Positions 1-8,360 of a stretch of 64,000 bases of DNA are shown in pieces. Origin of the DNA: Pseudomonadota bacterium (GTDB lineage: Bacteria; Desulfobacterota; Desulfovibrionia; Desulfovibrionales; Desulfovibrionaceae); contig JAHIUW010000017.1 of assembly GCA_018816865.1 (NCBI GenBank), positions 124,001-188,000 of the forward strand. Reading direction: 5' to 3'. Every line of letters starts with the position of its first letter. Position 1 is the stretch's first letter. Position numbers and translations under genes: made by a program. Below the pieces are notes generated by a model. The model ran no database searches, was not told the origin of the DNA, and was given only the letters and a program-made list of their open reading frames with translations.

Positions 1-807
1 GGCGCGGCGAGCATCGGCCATATTCTTCATATCGATATAGCGGTTATGCATCTGGATGCCGCGGTGCACCAACGCCGCGGAAAGCAGGCCCATGGGGGCC
101 AGAATATACAGCACCCAGTACTCCTCGAACAGCACACCCATCCAACCGGCCCCGCCCAGGAGCATCAACAGCACTCCCACCCCAAGGCGGCCGAAATAGA
201 CATGACCTAGGCCGGGCAGCAGCAGGGACAGCAGAAAGGCCACCTCGGGATTCTTGGTCTTGTTCAAGATCCGATTGGTCCGCGCGGCCATGCGGGCCAG
301 GTACTCCCGAGTGATGGGGTCCATGGGCCTGTGCAGGGCGTTGGTCGGGTCGGCGGCCTTTTCCTCCTTGTCGAGCTTGGTCCCCCCATCCAGGCCAATG
401 CGTTCTCCACCCTTGTTATCCCAGGGGACCTTGCCGCTGATGACGACTCGACCGGCCTCCTTGGGCCCAAGCGAAGGCGGCGGCGAAGACAGGAGGTGCG
501 GCATGGAGGCCAGGACATCGGGGGGGGAATCATCCCGCTCAAGCTTCAGCCCCTCGGCAGCGAGCGGCTCGGGGATGACAACCACGGTTTCGTCGTATTC
601 CACGGGTTGGCTGTGAACAACCATGTCACCCAGTCCCGAACCCTTCAGCCGCACCGCAGGCGCGACACGCTTGACGGCCAGATCCTCGGCTTCGCGGCGT
701 TTGAGCAGGTCACGCACTTCCCTGCCAAACTGCTCCTCGGACAGGAAGCCTTCATCCCTCAATTGTTCCAGATGCCGCACCGCATCCGATACCGACTTGT
801 CGCTCAT
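1..807 (-). CDS. TM2-like membrane protein, C-terminus cut by window edge
   Basis: The minus-strand frame is open from an ATG at 807 to base 1, giving 269 codons without a stop. The first 30 residues are a charged helix (VRHLEQLRDEGFLSEEQFGR) that resembles the short SHOCT-type oligomerisation motif. A Pro-rich, low-complexity middle follows. From about residue 190 there are hydrophobic segments beginning with LLLPGLGHVYFGRLGVGVLL, the pattern of TM2-domain proteins. Family knowledge says little beyond membrane location. The 3' end lies outside the window. Function is unknown; the TM2-like reading is an inference from the hydrophobic pattern. Confidence 0.7.
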   Translation of the reverse strand, partial: MSDKSVSDAVRHLEQLRDEGFLSEEQFGREVRDLLKRREAEDLAVKRVAPAVRLKGSGLGDMVVHSQPVEYDETVVVIPEPLAAEGLKLERDDSPPDVLASMPHLLSSPPPSLGPKEAGRVVISGKVPWDNKGGERIGLDGGTKLDKEEKAADPTNALHRPMDPITREYLARMAARTNRILNKTKNPEVAFLLSLLLPGLGHVYFGRLGVGVLLMLLGGAGWMGVLFEEYWVLYILAPMGLLSAALVHRGIQMHNRYIDMKNMADARRA

Positions 808-985
808 GCCCCACCCTGCTGGTTCTCGATTGTGCCCTCTTCGACGGCATCCGACTATGCACCAAAGCCCAAGCCACAGGCAAGCGACATCGCAGCACGC
901 GGCTTGCCAAGCCTTCCTCGCATTGCTAACCTCGCAGAGTGGTGGATTATCCCACAAACCCCGCTGCTTGGAACCCGGAGGGACA

Positions 986-1396
986 ATGGCCTTTGTGCAA
1001 TGGAACGACCGAATGTCCGTGGGTGTCGAGACCATCGACCGCCAGCATGAACAACTCCTCGAACTGATGAACCGCCTGCATGAGGCCTGTTCCGACGAGG
1101 CATGCAACCCCGCCACAATCCAAGAGGCTGCGGATCTGTTCAGCGAGTATACCCGACATCATTTCGCCACCGAGGAACAGTTCATGGACAGCACCAGCTA
1201 CCCCGAATTCGAGGAGCACATGGAACAGCACATGGAGTGCAGCATGCGGGCCCTGGACTTCTACGGGGACTACCTGGCAGGCGGCAACGAGGTAGGTCGT
1301 GACATGCTGGACTTCCTCAAAACATGGCTTGTGGAGCATATCCTGGGGACGGACCGCAAACTCGGCCTGCATCTTCGCAACCTGAGCCTGAAGTAG
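986..1396 (+). CDS. Bacteriohemerythrin
   Basis: A 136-aa single-domain hemerythrin. The family binds O2 (or NO) at a non-heme di-iron centre and serves in oxygen sensing, storage or detoxification in anaerobes. The ligand pattern is visible: W-N near residue 6, then H (DRQHEQL), HHFATEEQFM, HMEQHME and a C-terminal HI-x3-D (VEHILGTDRK). The ATG at 986 was chosen because GGAGGG lies just upstream and the domain begins directly after it; the upstream in-frame extension is not protein-like. The next gene starts 9 nt downstream, so the two are probably cotranscribed. Confidence 0.93.
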   Translation: MAFVQWNDRMSVGVETIDRQHEQLLELMNRLHEACSDEACNPATIQEAADLFSEYTRHHFATEEQFMDSTSYPEFEEHMEQHMECSMRALDFYGDYLAGGNEVGRDMLDFLKTWLVEHILGTDRKLGLHLRNLSLK

Positions 1397-1405
1397 GACC
1401 GCCCA

Positions 1406-2269
1406 ATGCGCTTGATCTATCAATTCCTTGAATCCGGGGCCAACGTCTTCGACTGGCTGCACTGCAAATGGGAGCGGGAGTCCACCCACAAGGCCGTGGT
1501 CACCCTGCTGGCCCTGTCCTTCATCATCACGCTGCTCGCCGTGGAGTTCGACAAGTTCGGCCTGCTGCCCGCCTATCTCTCCAAAATCGTGCCCGACAAC
1601 CCGTTCTACGCCATCAACGTGGCCTTCACCCTGGTGCTGGTGGTGGAGGTCATGAGCATGATCTTCATCCTGCCCAAATCATTTTCCAGATCCATGGGCA
1701 AACAGTTCGAGATCCTTGCGCTGATCCTGCTGCGAAGCTCCTTCAAGGAGCTGGTCAACCTTCATGGCTACCTGACCTTCCCCGACGACTTCGCCATCCT
1801 GACCCGCATCCTGTGCGATGGCTTCGGGGCGCTGATCGTCTTCCTGCTGCTGGGCTATTATTTGCGGCTGCAAATCCACCGCGACCACGCCAGGGATGGA
1901 GCCGCCCTGTATGCCTTCGTCATCACCAAGAAGGTCCTGGCACTGCTCCTGCTGGCCATCTTCGTCAGCCTGGGTGCCTTCAACGCCTGGCAGCTGGTCA
2001 CCCACGGTGACTTGCTGCACTTCTTCCTGAGTTTCTATTCCGTGTTGATCTTCTCTGACATCTTCGTGGTGCTCATCTCGCAACGCTACCTGCCCACCTT
2101 CGAGGCGGTGTTTCGCAATTCCGGGCTGGCACTGGCCACGCTGCTCATTCGCCTGGCCCTGTCGGCCCCGCCCTACTGGAACACCGCACTGGGTGTGAGT
2201 TCGGCCCTGTTCGCCGTCGGCCTGACCATGGCCTACAATTCCTTTGTGAACAAAACCCCGACAGGTTGA
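1406..2269 (+). CDS. Polytopic membrane protein of unknown function, paired with hemerythrin
   Basis: A 287-aa protein with about seven or eight hydrophobic segments, starting near residues 30-46 (VVTLLALSFIITLLAVEF). Charged loops lie between the helices and a short hydrophilic N-terminus contains FDWLHCKWERES. I do not recognise a family. It lies 9 nt behind the hemerythrin gene, which suggests cotranscription and a role connected to oxygen or redox state, but that is inferred from position only. No strong ribosome-binding site precedes it, consistent with translational coupling to the upstream gene. Confidence 0.75.
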   Translation: MRLIYQFLESGANVFDWLHCKWERESTHKAVVTLLALSFIITLLAVEFDKFGLLPAYLSKIVPDNPFYAINVAFTLVLVVEVMSMIFILPKSFSRSMGKQFEILALILLRSSFKELVNLHGYLTFPDDFAILTRILCDGFGALIVFLLLGYYLRLQIHRDHARDGAALYAFVITKKVLALLLLAIFVSLGAFNAWQLVTHGDLLHFFLSFYSVLIFSDIFVVLISQRYLPTFEAVFRNSGLALATLLIRLALSAPPYWNTALGVSSALFAVGLTMAYNSFVNKTPTG

Positions 2270-2445
2270 CCCGACCGTGCAGCGACCGTCCCTGCGCCGC
2301 CCCCTGGGTCCATAAACCCAAGTGCGCCCCGCCCACCCCGAGGGACCATCTGGGCTTCCCTCGGGCATGCATTGTCCATTGAGCCGCTTTTGGATACGTT
2401 GCCCGGAGATTTTCTCTGCCCGCACCCAACCCCTGGAGTGGATTC

Positions 2446-3348
2446 GTGATCAGCGCGCTCGCCCCCGTATTCGCCGCCATCCTGCTGGGCTATGCCCTGT
2501 CCCGGTTCCGCTTCCCGGGCGACGGCTTCTGGCCCCAGGCCGAACGCATCACCTACTTCGTGCTCTTTCCGGCACTTTTGGTGAACAAGCTCTCCACCGC
2601 CACCTTCGACGCCGAAACCAGTGCCATGGCCATGGCGCTGGGAGGCACCATTGTACTCACCGCTCTGGGTCTGCTTCTGCTGCGCCGCAGGCTGCCCTTT
2701 GACAACCCGGCCTTCAGCTCCATCTTCCAAGGGGCCATCCGGGTCAACACTTACGTGGGGCTGGCTGGCGCAGCGGCCATGTTCGGGGACCAGGGCATCG
2801 CTCTGTCCGCCGTGGCCCTGCTGGTCATCGTGCCCCTGAACAACCTGTTGTGCGTACCGGTGCTGGCCAGATACGGCTCCAAAGGCAACGGGGCGGGGAT
2901 GGGCCTGTTGCTGGAACTGATGCGCAATCCGCTCCTTTTGGGCTGCGTGGCGGGCTTCATGCTCAACGCCTCGAATCTGCCCCTGCCCGAGGCCTTTCAC
3001 GAAACCCTGGCAGTCATTGGCCGCGCGGCGCTGCCCATGGGCCTGCTGGCCGTGGGCGCGGGGCTCAAACCTGGAGGCATCTCCCAAAGACTCCCCGCCA
3101 TTGCCGTGTCCTCGCTGTTCAAGCTGGTGGGCTACCCGCTGCTGGCATTGATGCTGTGCACCCTGCTCGGGGTGGACGGTCCGGCGCTGACCGTGGTGGT
3201 GTTGTTCAGCGCTCTGCCCACCGCCGTTTCAAGCTATATCCTGGCCCGACAGATGGGCGGGGACACCACGCTCATGGCGACCATCATCACTGTGCAGACC
3301 GTGGCCTCGGCCCTGACCATCCCCCTTTTCATAGGCCTTGCGCACTGA
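2446..3348 (+). CDS. AEC-family (auxin efflux carrier / malate permease-like) transporter
   Basis: A 300-aa integral membrane protein with about ten transmembrane segments arranged as two halves of five. The N-terminus (APVFAAILLGYALSRF) and C-terminal half (FSALPTAVSSYILARQMGG) are typical of the AEC family, which exports or exchanges organic acids and related anions. The start is a GTG at 2446, preceded by TGGAG at 2434-2438; no ATG gives a better fit. Substrate cannot be told from sequence. A convergent minus-strand gene follows, separated by a hairpin terminator. Confidence 0.85.
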   Translation: MISALAPVFAAILLGYALSRFRFPGDGFWPQAERITYFVLFPALLVNKLSTATFDAETSAMAMALGGTIVLTALGLLLLRRRLPFDNPAFSSIFQGAIRVNTYVGLAGAAAMFGDQGIALSAVALLVIVPLNNLLCVPVLARYGSKGNGAGMGLLLELMRNPLLLGCVAGFMLNASNLPLPEAFHETLAVIGRAALPMGLLAVGAGLKPGGISQRLPAIAVSSLFKLVGYPLLALMLCTLLGVDGPALTVVVLFSALPTAVSSYILARQMGGDTTLMATIITVQTVASALTIPLFIGLAH

Positions 3349-3351
3349 ACG

Positions 3352-3384
3352 CAAAAAGGCCGGAAGGTTAACACCCTCCGGCCC
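3352..3384 (-). terminator. Rho-independent terminator for the rhodanese transcript
   Basis: Inverted repeat GGCCGGAAGG (3358-3367) and CCCTCCGGCC (3374-3383) with one mismatch. It is flanked by AAAAA at 3353-3357, which is a U-run when read on the minus strand. It lies between two convergent genes. Confidence 0.8.
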
Positions 3385-3409
3385 GTAACAGGCTCTGCCT
3401 AAAATCCGC

Positions 3410-3940
3410 TTAGATGCTGGCAACCGGGAACTTGGCGCCCTTCCAGGCGAAGATGCCACCCGAGTAGCGCACCACGTTGGTGTAGCCCAGCTTGCGGGCC
3501 CACACCGCGCCGTTGTGGCTACGGGTGCACTTCACGAACCCGCAGTAGATCACGATCAGCTTGTCCTTGTCAGGACCGAGCAGGGCTTCATAGTCTTCGG
3601 GGCTCTTGCCATCGGTCTCATTGCCGTCCCACACATTCATGTCAGGAATGGGAAACAGGAACTGCACCGCGCCGGGCACATGGTTTTTCTTGTAGCTGGC
3701 TTCATAGGGCATGGTATCCACGATGACCAAGTCCTCCTTGGCATCAATCCTGGCCTTGAGTTCAGCGGAACTGATCAGCCCGTAGTCACCCCGCAAGACC
3801 TCGCGCGTGAGTTTCACGGCCCCGGTTTCCTTGTCCAATTCCTGGGCAAACTTATCAGGGCCCAACAGGTCGCAGCCCGCCAAATTCAAGGCGAACAGAC
3901 AGAGCAGGGCCACGGAACACAAATTCTTGAAAATTTTCAT
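3410..3940 (-). CDS. Rhodanese-domain lipoprotein
   Basis: A 176-aa exported lipoprotein. The N-terminus has a Lys, a hydrophobic stretch (VALLCLFALNLAGC) and a lipobox LAGC, so Cys21 or so is probably lipidated. The rest is a single rhodanese domain: DLVIVDTMP near the start, the HVPGAVQ motif, the active-site loop with Cys in VIYCGFVKC, and a C-terminal YSGGIFAWKGA. Rhodaneses carry persulfide sulfur. The ATG at 3940 was chosen because it begins the signal peptide and follows a GGAG. The DoxX/MauE-like gene lies 29 bp upstream on the same strand, so both probably act at the cytoplasmic membrane on a common thiol or sulfur substrate. Confidence 0.88.
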   Translation of the reverse strand: MKIFKNLCSVALLCLFALNLAGCDLLGPDKFAQELDKETGAVKLTREVLRGDYGLISSAELKARIDAKEDLVIVDTMPYEASYKKNHVPGAVQFLFPIPDMNVWDGNETDGKSPEDYEALLGPDKDKLIVIYCGFVKCTRSHNGAVWARKLGYTNVVRYSGGIFAWKGAKFPVASI

Positions 3941-3969
3941 GGGTATTGCTCCAGTTCTCCAGATAAAGG

Positions 3970-4473
3970 TCAAAAACAGCGCCTGTAGCGCACTCCCGGC
4001 AAGGCAGCCACGGCCCGGCGCCACCAGTAGGCATAGCCGATGACGATGAGCATCCCGAGATCCCGCACCAGGGCCTGACGCAATCCATGGAAGGCTGCGC
4101 CCTGCGCATCACCAGGTCCGTAGCAGCCACAATCGACATCCAGCCCCAGCCAGATGCCATAGGACAAAACCACAAGGAAGATGAACGTCATCCCCAGGAT
4201 CGCCCCTAGGCTGCCGCGGGCATCAAGCACCAGTCCCAACCCTGCCAGCACCTCCAGCCCCGGCAGGAGGATCGACACCGGCCCAACCAGACCGACCGGC
4301 AAGAGGCCGTACCCGCCGACCACGGCACCAAAGGACTGCGGATCAACCAGCTTGACCAGCCCCGCATAGACGAACACCAGACCAAGCACCCAGCGCACCA
4401 GACGATAAGTCCAGATCGACCGCAACCAACTCGTCGGGGATTCAAATTGAAAACCAAGGATCGCCAGCATCAT
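3970..4473 (-). CDS. DoxX/MauE-family membrane protein
   Basis: About 167 aa with four transmembrane helices. Segments such as LVRWVLGLVFVYAGLVKLVD and the loop GLDVDCGCYGPGD are characteristic of MauE/DoxX redox-associated membrane proteins, where the C-G-C pair is thought to take part in thiol chemistry. It sits directly upstream of a rhodanese lipoprotein. An open frame extends to 4614, but the extension is not protein-like and contains the palindrome at 4577-4593. I therefore prefer the ATG at 4473 (or the adjacent one at 4470), which follows GGGAG closely. Confidence 0.82.
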   Translation of the reverse strand: MMLAILGFQFESPTSWLRSIWTYRLVRWVLGLVFVYAGLVKLVDPQSFGAVVGGYGLLPVGLVGPVSILLPGLEVLAGLGLVLDARGSLGAILGMTFIFLVVLSYGIWLGLDVDCGCYGPGDAQGAAFHGLRQALVRDLGMLIVIGYAYWWRRAVAALPGVRYRRCF

Positions 4474-4576
4474 ACTCCCGACACACGGATCAATCGGAAC
4501 CGCATGCTGCGTTTTTTGTACAACGCGCCGGGAAGACTGGGCCAATCGTTTGTCCAGATCAAAAACAGGACCTATG

Positions 4577-4593
4577 TATAGGTATTGCCTATA
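4577..4593 (-). promoter_or_regulatory. Palindrome upstream of the doxX/rhodanese pair, candidate operator
   Basis: Perfect inverted repeat TATAGG-TATTG-CCTATA about 105 bp upstream of the preferred start of the DoxX-like gene. A related half, ATAGGTATT, occurs at 6019-6027 in another intergenic region. The regulator is unknown. Confidence 0.4.
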
Positions 4594-4641
4594 AGAAGGG
4601 TTGGCAGAAGACATTCCGCCACGAGTCAGAAAAGCGGATCC

Positions 4642-5316
4642 TTAGCTGGGCTTGATCACCAGCCCGACGATCTCATCGGGGAGCGGGGTCACGGAGTTGC
4701 GTCCCAGCGCCGCTAGGCACCAGCCGTTCACGGACCTGCGCTTGGAGGACGCCACCTGGTAGCCGGGAATGTAGATTGTGTGCTGCACCATGGACAGATG
4801 GGGCGCAAGATTCTTCAGCGAGCACTCCCGCCCGCGCTGGCTGTGAAAGGAAAAATCGTCCCTGTCCGGGACCCTGCACCCCAGCACCAGCAACCAGGCC
4901 GCCGCAAAGGTCGAGGCCACGAAGGAAATCTCCTCAAAAAATCGGCGCTCGGCACCACCGCCGATGGCCGAGAGCACCACCAGCACGTCCTTGTCCATGA
5001 GATACGGCTTATCGGTTTCCATCAGATCCAGGAACTGGCGCGGGGCCGTATTGTGCAGATAGATGTTTTTGGCGCTTCCGGCGCGGTTTCGAGCCTGATA
5101 ACAGAGCTCGCTCTTGGGCTCGCAGGCCAATATTTCGCGGTGGGGATGGCGCTTGGCAAGCTGCACCGCCAGATCGACGGCACCGTCTCCAGCTGCCAGC
5201 GCGTATTCGCAGCCTTCCAGGACGCCATCAACCACCCGCCCTAAAGACGGGTCCAGGTCAAGGATTGTCCTAGGGCAGTTGCCGCGCCCCAGCAGCCTAC
5301 TGAAAAATCCTACCAT
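4642..5316 (-). CDS. Conserved-looking protein of unknown function, possible methyltransferase-like fold
   Basis: A 224-aa soluble protein. The pattern CEYALAAGDGAVDLAVQLAKR, then ILACEPKSELCYQAR, then an acidic strand (DKDVLVVLSAIGGG) resembles the alternation of strands and helices in class I SAM-dependent methyltransferases (glycine loop, acidic residue after strand 2). It is not close enough for a firm call. The ATG at 5316 was chosen for its GAGGGGA ribosome-binding site. It is monocistronic and on the same strand as the doxX/rhodanese pair, 169 bp upstream of it. Confidence 0.6.
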   Translation of the reverse strand: MVGFFSRLLGRGNCPRTILDLDPSLGRVVDGVLEGCEYALAAGDGAVDLAVQLAKRHPHREILACEPKSELCYQARNRAGSAKNIYLHNTAPRQFLDLMETDKPYLMDKDVLVVLSAIGGGAERRFFEEISFVASTFAAAWLLVLGCRVPDRDDFSFHSQRGRECSLKNLAPHLSMVQHTIYIPGYQVASSKRRSVNGWCLAALGRNSVTPLPDEIVGLVIKPS

Positions 5317-6200
5317 CGGTTCCCCTCTCAATCATGAATTTTGATACTTGATCACAAAGCACGCACGGGAATCAAGCCCTGACTGGAAGATTCACCGGGC
5401 CCTGGAGTCTGTGCTCTGCCACAATGGCGTCTAGACGTCAAAAAACCCCGCCTCCGTGACGGAGGCGGGGAGCTGAAAACGGTGGAACGTGATGTACGAC
5501 TCGCCTCAACCGACTTTGATTTCAATGAGTTAGGTAGTTACCTTCAAACAGGCCATGGCCATTTTGCCACTGGTTGCATTCGGATGTTGCTTCCCGACGC
5601 GCCCTCGCCAATCGAATAGGTTTTCCTCCAAACGTTCCCTCATCAACAGGGCCTGAAATCAGCCGTTGAGGTTAAGTTGCGGTGTTTCCAAAAGACGCAC
5701 CTTGCTGAAATTTTTCCCGGTATCGTGCCAGGTGGTGATTCAAAAAGAACCCCGTGTGGCAGGGCCAGGGACGGGTCTTTTTCTCTTTCGCTCTATCCGG
5801 TGGAGATGGAGTGCCCCCCAATTCCCTTTGCCGACCCGCGTAGCCGGACCGAATTCGCAAGAAGCAAATGCCTCTTGATGCAAGATCAGGTCTTTTCTCT
5901 GTCAAAGAACTCTTCCATTGGTTCCACATATCCTCGTTCCGCACCAAAAAGTCAAGTGCCACAGGGGCTAGAGATTGTTTCACGCCGCTTTTCACGCGAG
6001 CATAACCCCTACGAAAACATAGGTATTCCCAATGACGGGAAACTAGCCATGAGAATGTCTTCTATATATAAACAATGATATCAGCTAGTTAAAGCACAAT
6101 CTCGCTTTCCGGTCAGATTTTTGGGCCTTCTACCGCAACCAGCTGCAATCACAATCATTTACTGGACCGATCAATCTTGCATCCGAGGCCCACAACGGCT
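5317..6200. other. Long intergenic region without a convincing protein gene
   Basis: About 880 bp with lower GC than its surroundings. It holds a strong minus-strand terminator (5440-5470) with no recognised minus-strand gene feeding it. The minus frame at 5672-5995 is open for 107 codons but its composition is not protein-like. A 37-codon minus ORF lies roughly at 5540-5653. Either an untranslated RNA or a decayed gene would explain the terminator. Confidence 0.5.
5440..5470 (-). terminator. Strong rho-independent terminator with no obvious gene upstream
   Basis: The hairpin CCCCGCCTCCGT-CACGGAGGCGGGG, read on the minus strand, is perfect over eleven pairs and is followed by a run of six U residues (AAAAAA at 5440-5445 on the plus strand). 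Its orientation calls for a minus-strand transcript starting between 5471 and about 6170. Confidence 0.8.
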
Positions 6201-6680
6201 ATGCAACCGGCCATGACCCGCTCAAACACCCAGACCACCGCCCAGCTGCTGGACCGACACCCCCTCCTCAGACGTCTTTCGGGACAGATCATCTGGCTGA
6301 TGTTCGAGGAACATGAGGCCCCTCTGGAAGATATCCAGGCCTTTCTGGATGGATTGCAGCCCGTGCTGCAAGAGTCGGCCGAACTGATCGCAGCGGCCCT
6401 GTCCGGTAAAGAGCTCTATGCCCGGATCAAACTGGCAGGAAAAGTCACCCCGTGCAGGAAGTGCGCAGCCATGGTGGAGAAGGTCATTGCCCTGCATCAG
6501 GAAGGTGCCGAACGCCTGTTGCCTCCCTATGGCCTGGGGTGCCCGCTTAGGGCCGAGATCATCCCCTCCGCCCAGGAACCGCCGGACAACAGCGAACTGC
6601 TCGACCCAGCCAAGGGCTCACCCCATGGGGAGTTGCTCTGTGGCGAGTGGATCTTCAGCCACCCCTGGAGCCGCCAATAG
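6201..6680 (+). CDS. Unknown cytoplasmic protein with scattered Cys
   Basis: A 159-aa protein with no signal peptide or membrane segment. It is mostly helical (LLRRLSGQIIWLMFEEHEAP, then DIQAFLDGLQPVLQESAELI). It carries a CRKC pair near residue 90 and two later cysteines (GLGCPLR, LLCGEW) that could bind a metal. I do not recognise the family. The frame opens with TTG at 6177, but the ATG at 6201 behind GAGG is more likely; the ATG at 6213 is also possible. The small Cys-rich gene is convergent, 31 bp downstream. Confidence 0.6.
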   Translation: MQPAMTRSNTQTTAQLLDRHPLLRRLSGQIIWLMFEEHEAPLEDIQAFLDGLQPVLQESAELIAAALSGKELYARIKLAGKVTPCRKCAAMVEKVIALHQEGAERLLPPYGLGCPLRAEIIPSAQEPPDNSELLDPAKGSPHGELLCGEWIFSHPWSRQ

Positions 6681-6711
6681 CACCCACCGCGGCCCCTCCG
6701 GCAGAAGTCCC

Positions 6712-6891
6712 CTAGCCCGCGGCAGGCTTGCCTGCCAGCCCGCAATAGCCCACATCGCCTGCACCCGCTTGTGCAGTATCCTTGTACCGCCACATCATGC
6801 ATTGCGTTCCCTGGCACATGCGAAATTTGTCGTCGCTGGTCTTGAGCAGCGGACAGAATTTGAGCCTGGCTTCATCCTGAGGCAGCATCAT
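6712..6891 (-). CDS. Small Cys-rich protein (59 aa), C-x-G-x-x-C-M-x-W / GYCGLAGKP type
   Basis: A 59-aa ORF, too short for usual ORF tracks. Its order of motifs is KFCPLLK, then MCQGTQCMMWRY, then VGYCGLAGKP. This spacing of four cysteines with C-M-x-W-R and YCGLAGKP is one I recognise as a recurring small, probably metal-binding protein in proteobacteria and phages, function unknown. Support for translation: ATG at 6891 (a second at 6888) follows an AAGGAGAG ribosome-binding site with good spacing, and the frame ends in TAG at 6712-6714. It lies in the convergent gap between two plus-strand genes. Confidence 0.75.
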   Translation of the reverse strand: MMLPQDEARLKFCPLLKTSDDKFRMCQGTQCMMWRYKDTAQAGAGDVGYCGLAGKPAAG

Positions 6892-7088
6892 GGCGTTCTC
6901 TCCTTGTTATCCCGAATTTCCGACACCATACTAAAGAATTCAGCCCATCGAAAGCCGGATGAACCCCGCAGAAGGCGGCCTGCGGACCTCAACCGTTGAC
7001 GCTCGGCTCAAAATTCGCGTACCCTAAGCTCAGCCGCTGGCCTATTCCGAGGGGGGAACTTGGCCAAAGCCTGTCGCTGGAGGAGACG

Positions 7089-8267
7089 ATGAAGGACCAT
7101 CCCGTCACCTTTGTTGACGCAACTTCCAGAATCAATGCCTTTCTGGCCTTTCCGCGCGGCAACAACGAAACCGCCAAGCAGTATTGTGAACGCCTGGCCC
7201 AAAGGCTCGGAGAGGATGTCTTTGCAGAGGCCATCCATTATTTGAGCGACATCAAGCTCCCCGCCACGGAAGCCCGCAGGCATTGGGAAGCCATCATCAA
7301 GCACCGCGACACCCTGCGGGCCCTCACCGAGCGCGAATTCGAACTCCTAGCCACAGTGGTGGACTATTTCACCAGCGTCAACCCGCTGCTGGTCACCCCG
7401 ATCACCTTGGAGGCGGACACCCTGGCCCATTGCCAGCGGCTGATGATGCTGGACGACCTGACCGGACTGTACAACCGCCGCTATTTTTCTGCCGAACTAC
7501 AGAAGGAAATCGAACGCTCACGCCGACTGAAACGACCCATGGCCCTGCTCATGGCAGACATCGACCACTTCAAGACCTTCAACGACACCCATGGCCACGC
7601 GGCAGGTGACATGGCCCTGGCCTCCGTGGGCAAGATCATGCGTGACTCCGCCCGCCTGATGGACCAGGCCATCCGCTACGGGGGCGAGGAATTCGTCTTC
7701 ATCCTGCCCCACACCTCCAAGGAAGACGCCATCGTGGTGGCCGAACGACTGCGCCGCGCCATGGAGGTCCATATCCCCTCCGACGCGGCAGGCGATCCCC
7801 TGCCCCCGGTGACGTTGTCCATCGGTCTCTCGGCCTGTCCCGATGACGGCGAAGATCCCATTACCCTGATCGAAGCGGCAGACCGGGCGCTTTACCGGGC
7901 CAAAGGCCAGGGCCGCAACCAGGTCTGTACCCAATCCGATGATTTTCGCCGCAGCAAACGCTTTCCGGTCCAGCTGTGCGCCCAGTGCCAGCTCAGTGAC
8001 AGTGGCCCCTCTCCGGTCATGGCCCAAGTCTTGGACCTCTCCACATGGGGCGCGCGTTGCGAATTGCCTTCGATCAAGGAGCCCGGAAAATGCCTGTCCC
8101 TGGTGTTCCAGGACCAGCGCAACCAGAGAACCCTGCCCGTTGACGGAGCCCAGACCGTCTGGACCAAATCCATCAACGAGGGCATCTGGCGCATGGGCAT
8201 CGCCTTCAACGGCCTCTCCATTCCCCGGCGCAAGGAACTTCAGGCCCTGCTGGAGCTCCTCCACTAG
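7089..8267 (+). CDS. Diguanylate cyclase with C-terminal PilZ domain
   Basis: A 392-aa soluble protein. Residues 1-125 are helical and unassigned. A GGDEF domain follows (DDLTGLYNRRYF, then DIDHFKTFNDTHGHAAGD, then RYGGEEF), with an intact RxxD inhibitory site (RLMD) five residues before GGEEF. The last 110 residues contain a PilZ-like segment with an Arg-rich start (RRSKRFPVQL) and DLSTWGARCEL. It should therefore both make and bind c-di-GMP, suggesting built-in product feedback. The ATG at 7089 is preceded by GGAGGAG; the TTG-initiated extension from 6996 has no such site. Confidence 0.88.
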   Translation: MKDHPVTFVDATSRINAFLAFPRGNNETAKQYCERLAQRLGEDVFAEAIHYLSDIKLPATEARRHWEAIIKHRDTLRALTEREFELLATVVDYFTSVNPLLVTPITLEADTLAHCQRLMMLDDLTGLYNRRYFSAELQKEIERSRRLKRPMALLMADIDHFKTFNDTHGHAAGDMALASVGKIMRDSARLMDQAIRYGGEEFVFILPHTSKEDAIVVAERLRRAMEVHIPSDAAGDPLPPVTLSIGLSACPDDGEDPITLIEAADRALYRAKGQGRNQVCTQSDDFRRSKRFPVQLCAQCQLSDSGPSPVMAQVLDLSTWGARCELPSIKEPGKCLSLVFQDQRNQRTLPVDGAQTVWTKSINEGIWRMGIAFNGLSIPRRKELQALLELLH

Positions 8268-8360
8268 TGACCGCTGGGCCATCACCTTTCACTCCGGCCC
8301 CCTAAAGTCGCGTCCGACCCGACCGATAAGACTACACGTCCTTTTGACTGGAGTAGTCCT

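Noticed and set aside
5672-5995. 107-codon minus ORF in the gene-poor region
   Set aside because: No ribosome-binding site of note, unusual composition and no motif; a non-coding RNA explains the downstream terminator equally well.
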